A DNA stretch of 64,000 bases. Source: an uncultured Atopobium sp. (GTDB lineage Bacteria; Actinomycetota; Coriobacteriia; Coriobacteriales; Atopobiaceae). Where the stretch lies: positions 1-64,000 of the forward strand of contig CAMPVF010000008.1 of NCBI GenBank assembly GCA_946997485.1, written 5' to 3'. This document shows positions 16,265 through 26,800 of the stretch, in pieces (within the stretch, counting starts at the first letter, position 1; each line of letters begins with the position of its first letter). Under the pieces are notes generated by a model. The model saw only the letters and a program-made list of their open reading frames with translations, did not search any database and was not told the DNA's origin. The translations under genes were made by a program, and so were the position numbers.

Positions 16265-19138
16265 TCACCCTGTGTTTTGCAAGCCGGCAGCAACGCCCGA
16301 AACGGTGCACAAGATAAGGTAAATATAGCGCGCACGCTCATCTTCGCTTAGTTCGTCCTTATGTTTGCGCAGCTCATCTAAGGCATGAACCTGCATAACC
16401 GAAAGCACATCAACAAAGGGGCGACGGCTGCGAATAAGCGGACCCAACACACGGCGGCACTCAAGCGGCCAAGAATTGCCCGTAATAGCAAGTACCCAAT
16501 GCATGGTGCGAACAAGCTCGTCGAGCACCTTAGCAGAAAGGTCGTCCCTATCTGCAAGCTGCAAATACATGCGCGCAATGCGAATATCGGTTTTTGCAAG
16601 CGACATTTCGATGTTATCGATAAATGTGGTAAAGAGCGGCCACTGTTTGTAAGCACACTGTAAGCGCGCCAAATCGCCCACTTTTTCGCAGGCGCTCCCC
16701 AAGCCATACCACGCTGCCAAATTGGTACGCGCCTGTGACCAGGAGAAAATCCAAGGAATGGTGCGTAAATCGTCGAGCGACTGCGCGCCCAAACCACGTT
16801 TTGCAGGACGGCTGCCAATGGGCATCATGCCAATTTCGGAAAGCGGCGTTACCGTGGAGAACCATTCGGCAAAGCCCTCAGTATGCGTAAGGTTAAGGAA
16901 ATGCTCCTGCGCAGCTACGTCGAGCTCATGCGCAAGCGACGTAAAGTCTTCGGTTGTTTTTGTGTTAAGCGTTTCAATTGAAGGCGCCGATTGCAAGAGC
17001 GTTGCACCTGCCACCGATTCGATGTGACGACGCGCCAAAACGGGGTTGCCATAGCGGGCAAAAATAACTTCGCCCTGCTCAGTAAGCTTAAAGAACGCGT
17101 TAACCGAGCCTTTAGGCTGCGAGAGAACCGCGCGATTTGCAGGACCGCCGCCGCGACCCACAGCGCCGCCGCGCCCGTGCATTAATATAAGGTTAATGTT
17201 GTGCTCGCGCGCCCAGGTAGCAATGCGCTCCTGCGTTTCATGAAGCACAAGCGTAGCCGACGTAGGACCTGCATCCTTTGAAGAATCGGAATAACCAAGC
17301 ATAACCTCAAGCGTGCGATTTGTTGCTGCAAGACGTTTTTTAACCGCCGGAAGCTCAATCATGCCATTAAGCACGTTAATTGCGTTGTGCAAGTCTTCTA
17401 CCTGCTCAAACAACGGAATAACGTCGATGGTTGGCACATCTTCTTCGTGCGCAAACGCAAGCTGCGCCAGCGTATATACATCTTGAATGTGCTGCGAGGT
17501 TTTAGTAAACGAAACGATGTAGCGTCGCGCGGCATTAACACCCGAAATGCGCTGAATGGAGCCAATAGCACGGAAGGTGTCGAGCACTTCCTTGGTCATG
17601 GGTGCCAGGCTCCCACGCTCTTCCCAGCGACCGTGCTCACGAATATCGGCAAGCGCACGACTATGCACCAGCGAGTGCTGACGAAATTCCATTTCGACAA
17701 GGCTAAAGCCAAAGGTTTCGGCCTGCCAAATAAGGCGCTGTACCGCACCATACGCCGCACGTTTTGCGCCAGCCGCAGCAAGCGAACGTTGCACAACACG
17801 CAAATCCTCAATAAACGCGTCGGCATTGGGGTACATCAAATCGGCAGTACGGCTAATAGTTGCTTTAATGCGGTTAGCAATAACATTAAGCACTGCATGG
17901 TGAAGCTCGCTCGACGACACTTCAAATGCCCATTTTGAGAGAACTTCACTCATCTCTACCTGGTGATTCCACAAATTACGCAGCTCATCTGAGGCGGGCG
18001 TTGACACCACATCGAGCGTAAGTGCCCGAGCCACTTTATCGGTTTCGCGCGCAAAGGTTTCGAGCACGTGCTTGCGGAATTTTTCGGCAACGATGCGGCT
18101 TGCCTTTGCAGTAACGTTGGGGTTTCCATCGCGGTCGGTGCCAATCCAGCTTCCCGGCTTAAAGAACGCCGGACACACAGGAGGCTGCGTTCCCGCTTTT
18201 TCGCCCAGCTCCCAATCGTCGAAGCGACGGTATACATCAGCAACCATATCAAACAGCGTGTAGTCAAAAATTTCGATAATGGTATCGGCCTCTTCAACAG
18301 GCGTAGGCTTTTTAATGCCAATAGGCGACGTACGCAGCAGCGCTTCAATTTCCTCAAGCATGCGACGCTCGTTTTCGGCAAGCGAAGGGCCACCAAGCGT
18401 TGCGCGTTTTTCGAGCAAATGCGAAATGGTACGAATGCGCGCCTCAACCGTTTTACGACGCGCTTCTGTTGGGTGCGCAGTAAACACGGGGTGAAATTCG
18501 AGCTTATTGAGCAGCTCATGCGCCTTATTGGTGCCACATTCTTGGATGAGTTCGTGATACGCCGCCGAAAGGTCGTTATTGGGATTTACGCTCTGCTTTG
18601 CCGAGCGAGAACCAGGAATGTGCAGCTCACGGTCGCGAAGCGCCTGCACGCGGTAGTTTTCTTCGCAGATATTTGCTAAGTGGAAATACGACGCAAAAGC
18701 GCGGGCAAGCATAATTGATTGATGAATATCGAGCGCTGAAATAATGCGAACAGCATCGTGAAGCGCGTCGTTTGCGCGCGGGGCAGATTGGGCAGCTGCA
18801 GGTGCATTTGCACCAGCGGCATCTTCCTCGTCAGCGTGCGCAGCGGCATCTGCACCAGCGGCATCAGACGCGTGGGCCGCTTGTGCATCAGTCGTATCAA
18901 GCATATAGCCCGAGCCGCTATCGGCAGATATAAAATCGCATAGAAGCTGGTCAAACACTCCACAGAGTGTGGAATCGTATTCGGATATTACGCGGCGCAC
19001 CAGGCGCAAAAACAGCTCCATCGAGTCTTTGAGGCGTGCGGGAATGTCTACTTCACAAAGGGGCGACACCACCGAGGGGCCTATAGATGTGCAGTGTTCT
19101 GCCTTCGTACTGTGTTTCTTATCCTGAGCAGCGGTCAT
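16265..19138 (-). CDS. ppc: Phosphoenolpyruvate carboxylase
   Basis: A 957-residue enzyme fixing bicarbonate onto PEP to give oxaloacetate, feeding aspartate synthesis and succinate-type fermentation. The hallmark motifs are present: FTAHPTEARRKT (catalytic His, about residue 222), GYSDSSKDAGPTSAT (about 618), HGRGGAVGRGGGP (about 656) and the C-terminal QNTG. An extra stretch of about 60 residues rich in Ala, Asp and Glu lies near residues 70-130 and is absent from E. coli Ppc (883 residues). Start ATG has a weak GAGA upstream. Confidence 0.97.
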   Translation of the reverse strand: MTAAQDKKHSTKAEHCTSIGPSVVSPLCEVDIPARLKDSMELFLRLVRRVISEYDSTLCGVFDQLLCDFISADSGSGYMLDTTDAQAAHASDAAGADAAAHADEEDAAGANAPAAAQSAPRANDALHDAVRIISALDIHQSIMLARAFASYFHLANICEENYRVQALRDRELHIPGSRSAKQSVNPNNDLSAAYHELIQECGTNKAHELLNKLEFHPVFTAHPTEARRKTVEARIRTISHLLEKRATLGGPSLAENERRMLEEIEALLRTSPIGIKKPTPVEEADTIIEIFDYTLFDMVADVYRRFDDWELGEKAGTQPPVCPAFFKPGSWIGTDRDGNPNVTAKASRIVAEKFRKHVLETFARETDKVARALTLDVVSTPASDELRNLWNHQVEMSEVLSKWAFEVSSSELHHAVLNVIANRIKATISRTADLMYPNADAFIEDLRVVQRSLAAAGAKRAAYGAVQRLIWQAETFGFSLVEMEFRQHSLVHSRALADIREHGRWEERGSLAPMTKEVLDTFRAIGSIQRISGVNAARRYIVSFTKTSQHIQDVYTLAQLAFAHEEDVPTIDVIPLFEQVEDLHNAINVLNGMIELPAVKKRLAATNRTLEVMLGYSDSSKDAGPTSATLVLHETQERIATWAREHNINLILMHGRGGAVGRGGGPANRAVLSQPKGSVNAFFKLTEQGEVIFARYGNPVLARRHIESVAGATLLQSAPSIETLNTKTTEDFTSLAHELDVAAQEHFLNLTHTEGFAEWFSTVTPLSEIGMMPIGSRPAKRGLGAQSLDDLRTIPWIFSWSQARTNLAAWYGLGSACEKVGDLARLQCAYKQWPLFTTFIDNIEMSLAKTDIRIARMYLQLADRDDLSAKVLDELVRTMHWVLAITGNSWPLECRRVLGPLIRSRRPFVDVLSVMQVHALDELRKHKDELSEDERARYIYLILCTVSGVAAGLQNTG

Positions 19139-19400
19139 GATACTATCTCATTTCTTGCTTAGCTTGTGTTAGGCGTTTTGTAACAACAGCAAACGTTTTC
19201 CTTGTAACGATACACTTAATTATGTAACACACTTACAAGGGTACGTTTTCTTCGCGGTATAATCGTAATACAATTGTTACGCATATCGAGCATATGTACA
19301 GACACATCACATTGTGAACCACTGTCAGAAAACAGCCTACACGCTCCTGACATATCACATGGTAAACTCGCGCATAGCTCATTAAAGGACGTTTATACCC

Positions 19401-20834
19401 ATGCCTGGCATACGCTCACCACATTTTGAACACACACAGCACACATCACCTATATCCCCCGCCACAGCATCGCACGCAGCAAAAGGGCGCGCAGCAAAAG
19501 GGCGCGCAGCCGCACCAATACGCACACAAAGCAACATTATCCGCTCATGGAAAACGCGGCTGCTTCAGGGCGTGGGCGACAAAAGTTTTGCACGTCAAGT
19601 AGCATTTTTTGGAAGCGGCAAAACTGGTCGCGATTATTGTTGGAACGCGCTTGGCCAAGCGGCAAGCGGCCTTATGTTTCCTCTGCTTGTTATCATAACC
19701 ACGCAGCTGTGCGGCGTATTTGAAGCAGGTATGTTTGCCTTGGCGTTTGTATTTGCCACACTCATTTCGTTTATTGCGCTGTTTGGTATACGTACCTTTC
19801 AAGTTTCCGACATCGATGAGCACGACAGTTTTGCCAGCTACCAGCTCCAACGGGCGCTTAGCTGCGCGCTTGCTCTCCTTGTTGCATGGCTATATCTTTC
19901 GTTTCGCTCGTACAACTCCGCGATGCATACTACAAGCTGGGCACTTGTTATCTTTAAGTGCATCGACGCGCTGGCCGACGTGTATGAAGGGCGCCTGCAG
20001 CAATACAACAAACTCTATCTTGCCGGCATCTCGCAAAGCATCCGCTGTTTTGGCGCATCGCTTCTCTTTATCGTAAGTCTTACCATTACGCGCAGCATTG
20101 CTATCTCAAGTGTTATATTGTGCCTTGTTGCTGCGGCTTCGTTTGTTCTTGTGAGCTTTCCTTTGGCAAAAATTGAAACGCCACCATCAAGGCGTGGCAC
20201 CGTGCTCGAAATTAAGGAGTTATGCCTGCTCTGCGCGCCAGCCTGCCTTATTCAACTGCTCTATGCCCTCATCGACGCCGTTCCTAAGTTTGTCATGGAA
20301 GGCATGCTCGGCTACGAGCAGCAGCTGTATTTTAATGCCATCTATTTTCCGGCGATGGCAATTGTGCTGATAGGCGGCCTTCTCTATAAGCCGCAGCTTA
20401 CCTACCTTTCAAACACCTATGTGGTCGAAAAAAACACGCGTGCGTTTGTGCTGCATAGTTTTTCACTCATGGGTGCCATCCTTGTGGTGGGCGCTGTGTT
20501 CTTTGTAATTTTTTCTACCTGGGGTGCAGCCATAAATTCCCTGCTTTATGGTGTTTCGTTTACGCGCATTGCAGAGGCGCAAAACCTCATGATTATTGCC
20601 GGCGTGGTATGTGCTCTTATCGACTTTGTCTTCCAACTGCTGTGCGTGATGCGCCAGCAGGCACGTGCAACGCTAAGCTACTGCGCGTGCCTCGTTGTAG
20701 TATGCATGCTTTCGGCAAGTCTTATTGCCACCATGGGCTTTAGTGGTGCTGTTTGGGCATATACGGCATCCATGCTGCTATTACTTGTGCTACTGTGCAT
20801 TCGCTGGGCTTCTGTACTTCTTCGCAGCTCATAA
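19401..20834 (+). CDS. Oligosaccharide flippase-like membrane protein (MATE/Wzx superfamily)
   Basis: A 477-residue integral membrane protein with about 12 hydrophobic segments starting near residue 85 (ALGQAASGLMFPLLVIITTQL), typical of Wzx-type lipid-linked sugar flippases and the wider MOP superfamily. The motif FGIRTFQVSD near residue 133 recalls polysaccharide exporters. The N-terminal 60 residues are basic and cytoplasmic and contain a duplicated AAKGR unit encoded by two copies of a 15-base repeat. No glycosyltransferase is adjacent, so the sugar is unknown. AAAGGA lies 11 bases upstream. Confidence 0.75.
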   Translation: MPGIRSPHFEHTQHTSPISPATASHAAKGRAAKGRAAAPIRTQSNIIRSWKTRLLQGVGDKSFARQVAFFGSGKTGRDYCWNALGQAASGLMFPLLVIITTQLCGVFEAGMFALAFVFATLISFIALFGIRTFQVSDIDEHDSFASYQLQRALSCALALLVAWLYLSFRSYNSAMHTTSWALVIFKCIDALADVYEGRLQQYNKLYLAGISQSIRCFGASLLFIVSLTITRSIAISSVILCLVAAASFVLVSFPLAKIETPPSRRGTVLEIKELCLLCAPACLIQLLYALIDAVPKFVMEGMLGYEQQLYFNAIYFPAMAIVLIGGLLYKPQLTYLSNTYVVEKNTRAFVLHSFSLMGAILVVGAVFFVIFSTWGAAINSLLYGVSFTRIAEAQNLMIIAGVVCALIDFVFQLLCVMRQQARATLSYCACLVVVCMLSASLIATMGFSGAVWAYTASMLLLLVLLCIRWASVLLRSS

Positions 20835-20952
20835 ACCTACGAAGCAAAGTCGCATTAATGTCGCGCGGATGCAGCAGACAGCACAGCAACCAATGCGGTG
20901 AGCACTATTTATGTGAGCGCTGTGAAACATACATATACTCATATAGCACATA

Positions 20953-20980
20953 TTGACATTCTGTAATTTATCCCTACTAT
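20953..20980 (+). promoter_or_regulatory. Promoter of the metal-resistance operon
   Basis: -35 TTGACA (20953-20958) and -10 TACTAT (20975-20980) with a 16-base spacer. The predicted start point falls inside the ArsR-type palindrome just downstream. Confidence 0.65.
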
Positions 20981-20987
20981 TATGCTT

Positions 20988-21011
20988 ACATATGAACGCG
21001 TGTTCATATGT
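20988..21011. promoter_or_regulatory. ArsR/SmtB-type operator
   Basis: ACATATGAAC and GTTCATATGT form perfect 10-base arms around GCGT, matching the known SmtB/CzrA operator pattern (ATGAACA-type half sites). The position immediately after the -10 box fits repression by the ArsR protein encoded 56 bases downstream. Confidence 0.85.
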
Positions 21012-21066
21012 TTAGATTATCCGATATGGTATTGGATACCATGTTATATTCACACAAAGGATAGCT

Positions 21067-21459
21067 ATGACAAGCAAACAACCAGCTCCATCGCTTACGG
21101 CCACACACAACGCAACCGGTACAACTGCTACGAGCGAAGAGCGTGAACATGCACCCAATCTAGGCGCGCTTGACATGCCCGACGAGGAAATTCTCTACGA
21201 CCTTGCCGACTTGTTTAAGATTTTTTCGGACACGTCGCGCGTGAAAATTTTGTTTGCACTCACATCGGGCGATATGTCGGTAAATGAGCTGGCAGACGCT
21301 GTGCATCTGTCGCAAAGCGCCGTTTCCCATCAGCTTCGCACGCTCAAACAAACGCACTTAGTAAAGTTTCGCCGAGATGGCAAACAAATTATTTATTCGC
21401 TTTCAGACGAGCACGTAAAAACCATGCTTTCGCAAGGCTTAACACACATTTGCGAGTAA
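21067..21459 (+). CDS. ArsR/SmtB-family zinc-sensing repressor
   Basis: A 130-residue winged-helix repressor. The helix-turn-helix reads MSVNELADAVHLSQSAVSHQLRTLKQ. The C-terminal helix SDEHVKTMLSQGLTHICE has Asp, His two on, His eleven on and Glu three on, the alpha5 metal-site pattern of SmtB (Asp-His-His-Glu), so Zn2+ (or Cd2+/Co2+) is the likely inducer. The alpha3 Cys-x-Cys of cadmium/arsenic sensors is absent. It would repress its own promoter through the palindrome at 20988-21011 and control the ATPase that follows after 23 bases. Confidence 0.92.
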   Translation: MTSKQPAPSLTATHNATGTTATSEEREHAPNLGALDMPDEEILYDLADLFKIFSDTSRVKILFALTSGDMSVNELADAVHLSQSAVSHQLRTLKQTHLVKFRRDGKQIIYSLSDEHVKTMLSQGLTHICE

Positions 21460-21482
21460 AAACACAGTTCATAAGGATTATC

Positions 21483-23420
21483 ATGCATACACTCTCATTG
21501 TTCTTTAACCGCCTTCAAAAAGAACAGCAGCGTCACCTTCTTCGCATTCTTGCCGCGCTTATACTGTTTTGTATTATTGAATTTTTGCCACTAGCTGCGC
21601 TTTTTGGAACAATGACGGCACTGTGGCTGTCATTTGTGCTCTTTCTTATCCCCTACCTCATTGCTGGTTATGACGTGCTGGCGCGCTCAGTACGCGGCAT
21701 ATGCAAGGGTGATTTTCTCGACGAAAACCTGCTCATGAGCATTGCCACCATTGGCGCATTTGCGCTCGTGCTTTTCCCCGAAGCCGATCCGCACATGGCG
21801 GAAGGCGCCGCTGTTATGATTTTTTACCAAATTGGTGAGTGGTTCCAAGATTACGCTGTTAATCGAAGCCGCAGCTCAATACAGTCGCTTATGAGCATTG
21901 CGCCCGAATATGCCTGGCGCCAAGACGCCACCAAACTTGTGCGCGTGGCACCCGATACGCTGAACATTGGCGACGTTATTATGGTAAAACCAGGAGAACG
22001 CATTGCACTCGATGGCGAGGTAATTGAGGGGTATTCTCAAATTGACACATCAGCAATAACAGGTGAGGCACTTCCGCGCTTGGTGCGCATTGGCTCGCAT
22101 GTAGTATCGGGCTGCGTAAATTTAACGGGCGCTATTAGCGTGCGGGTGTCGAAAGCATACAGCGATTCAACTGTGCAGCGCATAATGGACCTGGTAGAAA
22201 ACGCAAGCAGCCGCAAAGCCGAAACCGAAAACGTTATCTCGCGTTTTGCGCGCATGTACACCCCCGTCGTTGTGCTCGCGGCCATACTTTTGGCATGCGT
22301 AGCGCCACTGTGCATGGGTGCCTCGTGGGCTGTGTGGATTCAGCGTGCGCTGGTATTTTTGGTGGTAAGCTGCCCGTGTGCGCTGGTTATTTCGGTGCCG
22401 CTTTCGTTTTTTGGCGGGATTGGTGCTGCTTCGAAGGCAGGAATTTTGGTTAAAGGTTCAAACTTCCTTGAAATTCTTGCGCAAACCTCAACCATTGCAT
22501 TTGACAAAACAGGCACGCTTACTACCGGCAAATTTGGTATTGTTACCACGCACCCTTCGGAGCACGTGCAAAAAGCGCAGCTCCTGCGTATTGCTGCACA
22601 TGTTGAGGTGTTTTCGAACCACCCAACAGCGCAGGCCTTGCGCCAAGCGTATACTGCCGGTACAAACCCTGCGCTTGTATCAAACTTTAAGGAACATGCA
22701 GGTAAAGGCGTAAGCGCTGAGTTTGAAGGTCACCGCGTGTATGCAGGAAATCTTACCCTTATGCGCGATCTTGGTATTCACGAAACGCCCTGCGAAGTTA
22801 TGGGCACGTGTATTTATCTGGCACGAGAAGGTACCTATTTGGGGCATATTGTGATTGCCGATTCGCCCAAAGATGACGCCTCGCAAAGCATTATTACCCT
22901 ACACGATATTGGCATATCTACCTGCGTAATGCTTACCGGCGACAGAAAACCAGTTGCACAGGCAATTGCACAGCGCCTGGGCATGGATAACGTGTTTGCG
23001 GAGCTATTACCTCAGGACAAGGTGTGCGCGATTGAAACCCTTATGCATAACGCAGGCGAAAAAGAGCGCGTTGCATTTGTAGGCGATGGCATAAATGATG
23101 CCCCCGTGCTCATGCGCGCCGACGTTGGTATTGCCATGGGCGCAATGGGCTCCGATGCAGCTATCGAGGCTGCCGACGTGGTGCTTATGGACGATAAACC
23201 AACCGGCATTGCAACAGCAATTCTTATTGCACGCAAAACGATGAGCATTGCCTGGCAAAATATCGTGGTTGCGCTGGGTATTAAGCTGCTTATTTTGGCG
23301 CTTGCTGCCTTGGGGCATGCTGATATGTGGCTTGCTGTATTTGGTGATGTGGGCGTAACCGTTATCGCTGTGTGTAACGCTATGCGTGCCCTGCACGCTG
23401 CAAAAACGTACCGCGCGTAA
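21483..23420 (+). CDS. P1B-type Zn2+/Cd2+ exporting ATPase
   Basis: A 645-residue heavy-metal ATPase. It shows the membrane metal motif SCPCALV (about residue 297), phosphorylation site DKTGTLT (about 343), HP motif NHPTAQA, TGEA actuator loop (SAITGEALP) and GDGINDAP (about 535). CPC in the membrane and pairing with an SmtB-like regulator point to the ZntA/CadA subgroup. There is no N-terminal heavy-metal-binding domain. The ATG at 21483 was chosen because AAGGA lies 5 bases upstream; an earlier in-frame ATG would overlap the repressor gene. Likely role: zinc or cadmium export. Confidence 0.93.
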   Translation: MHTLSLFFNRLQKEQQRHLLRILAALILFCIIEFLPLAALFGTMTALWLSFVLFLIPYLIAGYDVLARSVRGICKGDFLDENLLMSIATIGAFALVLFPEADPHMAEGAAVMIFYQIGEWFQDYAVNRSRSSIQSLMSIAPEYAWRQDATKLVRVAPDTLNIGDVIMVKPGERIALDGEVIEGYSQIDTSAITGEALPRLVRIGSHVVSGCVNLTGAISVRVSKAYSDSTVQRIMDLVENASSRKAETENVISRFARMYTPVVVLAAILLACVAPLCMGASWAVWIQRALVFLVVSCPCALVISVPLSFFGGIGAASKAGILVKGSNFLEILAQTSTIAFDKTGTLTTGKFGIVTTHPSEHVQKAQLLRIAAHVEVFSNHPTAQALRQAYTAGTNPALVSNFKEHAGKGVSAEFEGHRVYAGNLTLMRDLGIHETPCEVMGTCIYLAREGTYLGHIVIADSPKDDASQSIITLHDIGISTCVMLTGDRKPVAQAIAQRLGMDNVFAELLPQDKVCAIETLMHNAGEKERVAFVGDGINDAPVLMRADVGIAMGAMGSDAAIEAADVVLMDDKPTGIATAILIARKTMSIAWQNIVVALGIKLLILALAALGHADMWLAVFGDVGVTVIAVCNAMRALHAAKTYRA

Positions 23421-23522
23421 GGTGCATGCGGTGTGTGCTACGCGTGTTCTGCGGCTCATAATGACTGATTGTAGTGAATTTAGGTTTCGCAAAGGTGCGA
23501 TAAACCTGCAAAAGCAAAAAAC

Positions 23523-23598
23523 TGGAGCCAGCTACCAGACTTGAACTGGTGACCCCCGCTTTACGAGAGCGGTGCTCTACCAACTGAGCTAAGCTGGC
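23523..23598 (-). tRNA. tRNA-Thr (CGU)
   Basis: A full 76-base cloverleaf on the minus strand: acceptor GCCAGCT/AGCTGGC, D arm GCTC...GAGC, anticodon stem CCGCT/AGCGG with loop CTCGTAA (anticodon CGT, codon ACG), TC arm with GTTCAAG, discriminator U and encoded CCA. It is followed by a U6 run, a probable terminator. It stands alone in the 474-base gap between the metal ATPase and the C1 peptidase. Confidence 0.97.
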
Positions 23599-23745
23599 TT
23601 TCGTGTAACCTATGTAACTATACGAAAAAATACTCGTTTGTTCAAGGCTCAATTTAACGTGCACGAGAACACCAAAACGAAGATTCTGTGTGGACAACTG
23701 CTGCACATGGAACAGTGTGCACACGCGCACATACCCATCCCACGC

Positions 23746-23786
23746 AAAAGCAATGCACCAGCATAATCGCATAGTGCATTGCTTTT
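23746..23786. terminator. Bidirectional-looking terminator after the C1 peptidase gene
   Basis: 12-bp stem AAAAGCAATGCA/TGCATTGCTTTT with a 17-base loop. It lies 109 bases past the C1 peptidase stop and has U4 on either strand. Confidence 0.6.
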
Positions 23787-23894
23787 CAAGTAGCCAGCGT
23801 GTGCAGACGTTATTCGTGCCGCGGGCGGGAGGTGTGCAGAACACGTGCGTCTTGTGCTGTTAGCTACAGCACGCACGCCGTTAGTACTTGCATA

Positions 23895-26800
23895 TTACTT
23901 GCGCTTAAATCCCTTATCAGCAAGGCGACGTACGTATTGCTGCACTGCAGCGTCATTCTTAACAACGCTCGCAAGCTCGCTCATCACGTTCTTGCAATAT
24001 TGCGCATCAAGCGAATTGTCGCGTTTCTTTAAGAGCAGCGCATAGTATTTAAGCAGTGCTTTTACATACGCCAAGCGTTTTTGCATAACTTCTTTATCAG
24101 CAGCATTAACAGCCTCGGGATGCTTTTGAGCAAAGGCAAGCTCGTCTACTACTTCGGCGTACAAATCTTTTGCATCTTCAACCATACGCGAGCAGGTAAG
24201 CAGGTTGCCAACGTACGCGCCAGTTACATCGTTTGCAGCAAGCGATTGTGCGGTTTCTTTCATGGCACTTACAAGCTCGGCTGCCTGCGCTTTAAGCTCA
24301 GCGTCGGGGTTAGTATCGGCCAAAAGTGGAGCAAACTTGTTGCTTTCGAGCTCATGTGCATAGCCTGCAAGCTCTTGTTTAAGCACAACTGCAACCTTTT
24401 CGCGCTTAGCTTCAACGGCAGCATTGGCAGCAGCATCGGGGACTGCTGGAGCTGCTGCTTCAAGCTCAGCTAGCTGGTATGCGTCTTGCTTAAGGTCGGT
24501 GCTTGCAAACGTTTTTGCGTCATTTACAAGCGCGTGCAGCGTTTCCACTACCTGAGGTTGTACAGCGGGCTTTTCGTCGTCAACTTCTACTACAGGCAAA
24601 CGGCCATTTACCGTAAACGCTTTAATAAACGCATTACCAAACTCAAAGGCATCACCGCGACACAATGCAGCTGTAAGCTGCTGCGGCGTTAGCCATTTTT
24701 CGCCATCCTTTGTTTTTAGGCGAATAAAGGTCTCACCTGGGTTCGACTTCACAAACGTCCACAAGTACTGCATAGGAAGACCGCGTGATGAGGTACCCTC
24801 ATTCGTCATTTTGCCGTTGTTGGGGTCTTGTGCCGATTGCGAAAGTCCTGTTTCAACGCTCAACCATGCATTTTTAACAAGCTGATTGCCCTTCTTTACT
24901 TCGCCCGTGATGTTTTCGACAACAGCAAACTTGGTGCCTGCAGAAAGCTGAACCGGTGTGGAAAGCCTGATGGTTTCGAAACCCGCTGCAGTTGTTACGT
25001 AGTTTTGCTCGGATACCAACACACCGTCGTTGGTGGGGTCGGAGTCTTTAAGGTCGGCATCGCTTACCAGGTACACCTTTACGTTAACGTGGGAGCCCGC
25101 CTGCGTTGAGCGTGCCGAAACAGCTTTGAGGATCTCGGTGCCTTTTGCACTAAACACGTTCGAAACGAGTGTAGTGGTGTCGGTAGTACGCAGCTCAAAC
25201 GGGGTAGTTGTGCCTGCATAACTATAGTTGTAACTGTAGTTATTGTCGTAATCAAAGCCGTCGTCTTTAAGGTCAACACTTAGTGCTTGCGCGCCCGTAT
25301 ACGATTTATCATAGTAGGACACCCAAAAATATCCTGATGAGAAACCGTCATTGTCTGGAAGCCCCCAGCCAGAGCCGGTTTCTCCTGTTTCATAATCCGA
25401 AGCAAGATATTGAGCCCAGTTCTTATCAAAGTTCGCTAAGCGATCGGTGTATTTTGCCAGCTGTTCTGCATTATGCTTTACTTGCGCCTTTTGTGCGTCT
25501 GTTAGTGTAGCTGGGTCTTTTGCCTTATCATCTTCCACCATATATTGGAATCGTTGCTTAAGACGACTGTACACGCTTTTCTTGTTGCGCTTTATGTACG
25601 ACATATACGGAAGTTTTGAAAGTGCGTCGGCAAAATCTTTGTCCGACATCTTATAGTCTTCTTTAAGCTGCTTTACTTGGTTTGCAACGTAGTCGCGTGA
25701 GCCCCAGCTGTTCTTTACGAGCCATGCACCCTTACCAGGAGCTGCATCCCAACCAAAACCATCTGCTGGATATTCGTCGTTCCATCCAACTACCAGCACG
25801 GCATGGTTTTGCTGGTTTGAATCTTCGTTATTGTATTGTTTGGCTGAATTTCCCATATTAAGCGAGAACTGCAGCGCACCATACTTTACGAGAGCTTCTT
25901 TCATGCGCAGGACTGCTTTGGGGTTGCGGCCTTTCCAAACCATTTGCTTGTTTTCGATAGCATAGTGGTTTACTGCCGGCAGGTAGTATACACCATCAAC
26001 ATGAACAGGCGCTTCGGGGTGCGTGTCCTTCATGGTGAGGTTCCAGTCGTTTCTATCCGTACCCTTTAATTTCATAAGTCCTGCCAACACTTTAAGCCTA
26101 TTTTCCTTGGTGAAGGGCACGTCCTTAGGCCAGTAGGGCTGCAGTTTTTCGCTTACTACACCATCCCAGTTGGTAAGGAGTGTTTCATCAAAATCGGTAA
26201 AACCACCCAAGTTAAGACTTTCGGTTGTAGGATCTTCTTTACCTGTTTGCATATTGATGGGAACAACGCCCTCGCCTGCTTGCGATCCTTCCTTGTGGAG
26301 CGTATACGACTTAAGCGCTAAATACAGCTCCGAAAAATCGAGCTTGCTGTCAACGCCGGAAAGCTTGGGCGCTTTATGCTGAGCTTCGTCGATAACCATA
26401 CCTTTCTCGCCAGCACGTTTTTTAAGCATAGCGCTTTCAAGCTCGCCCATAATTGCATGCGCCCAACAGGTACCCAAGCTCCCTTGATTGCGTGATGGGG
26501 TAAGTTGACCTACATTGGCAAGGTAGTATTGCTTTACCTTAGATACGTCAACACCAGGCGTAAGCGATACATCGCCTTCATCGGGCTTATTTACCTTGAT
26601 GTTAATGGCGCCCATTGCCGTGTTACCACCTTCGGCGTTACCGCCGTTTTGGACGGGCGTATAGGTTGAAAGCCAGGTTCTAAACGCAAGCCAGTCTTCT
26701 TTAGACGTGCTACCATTGTTGTTCCAGTCGAATTCAAGTGTAGTACCTAAGCTATCTTGGTATTTTTCGGGGTCGAGTGCGGGCTTTGCTTGAGGCTGCG

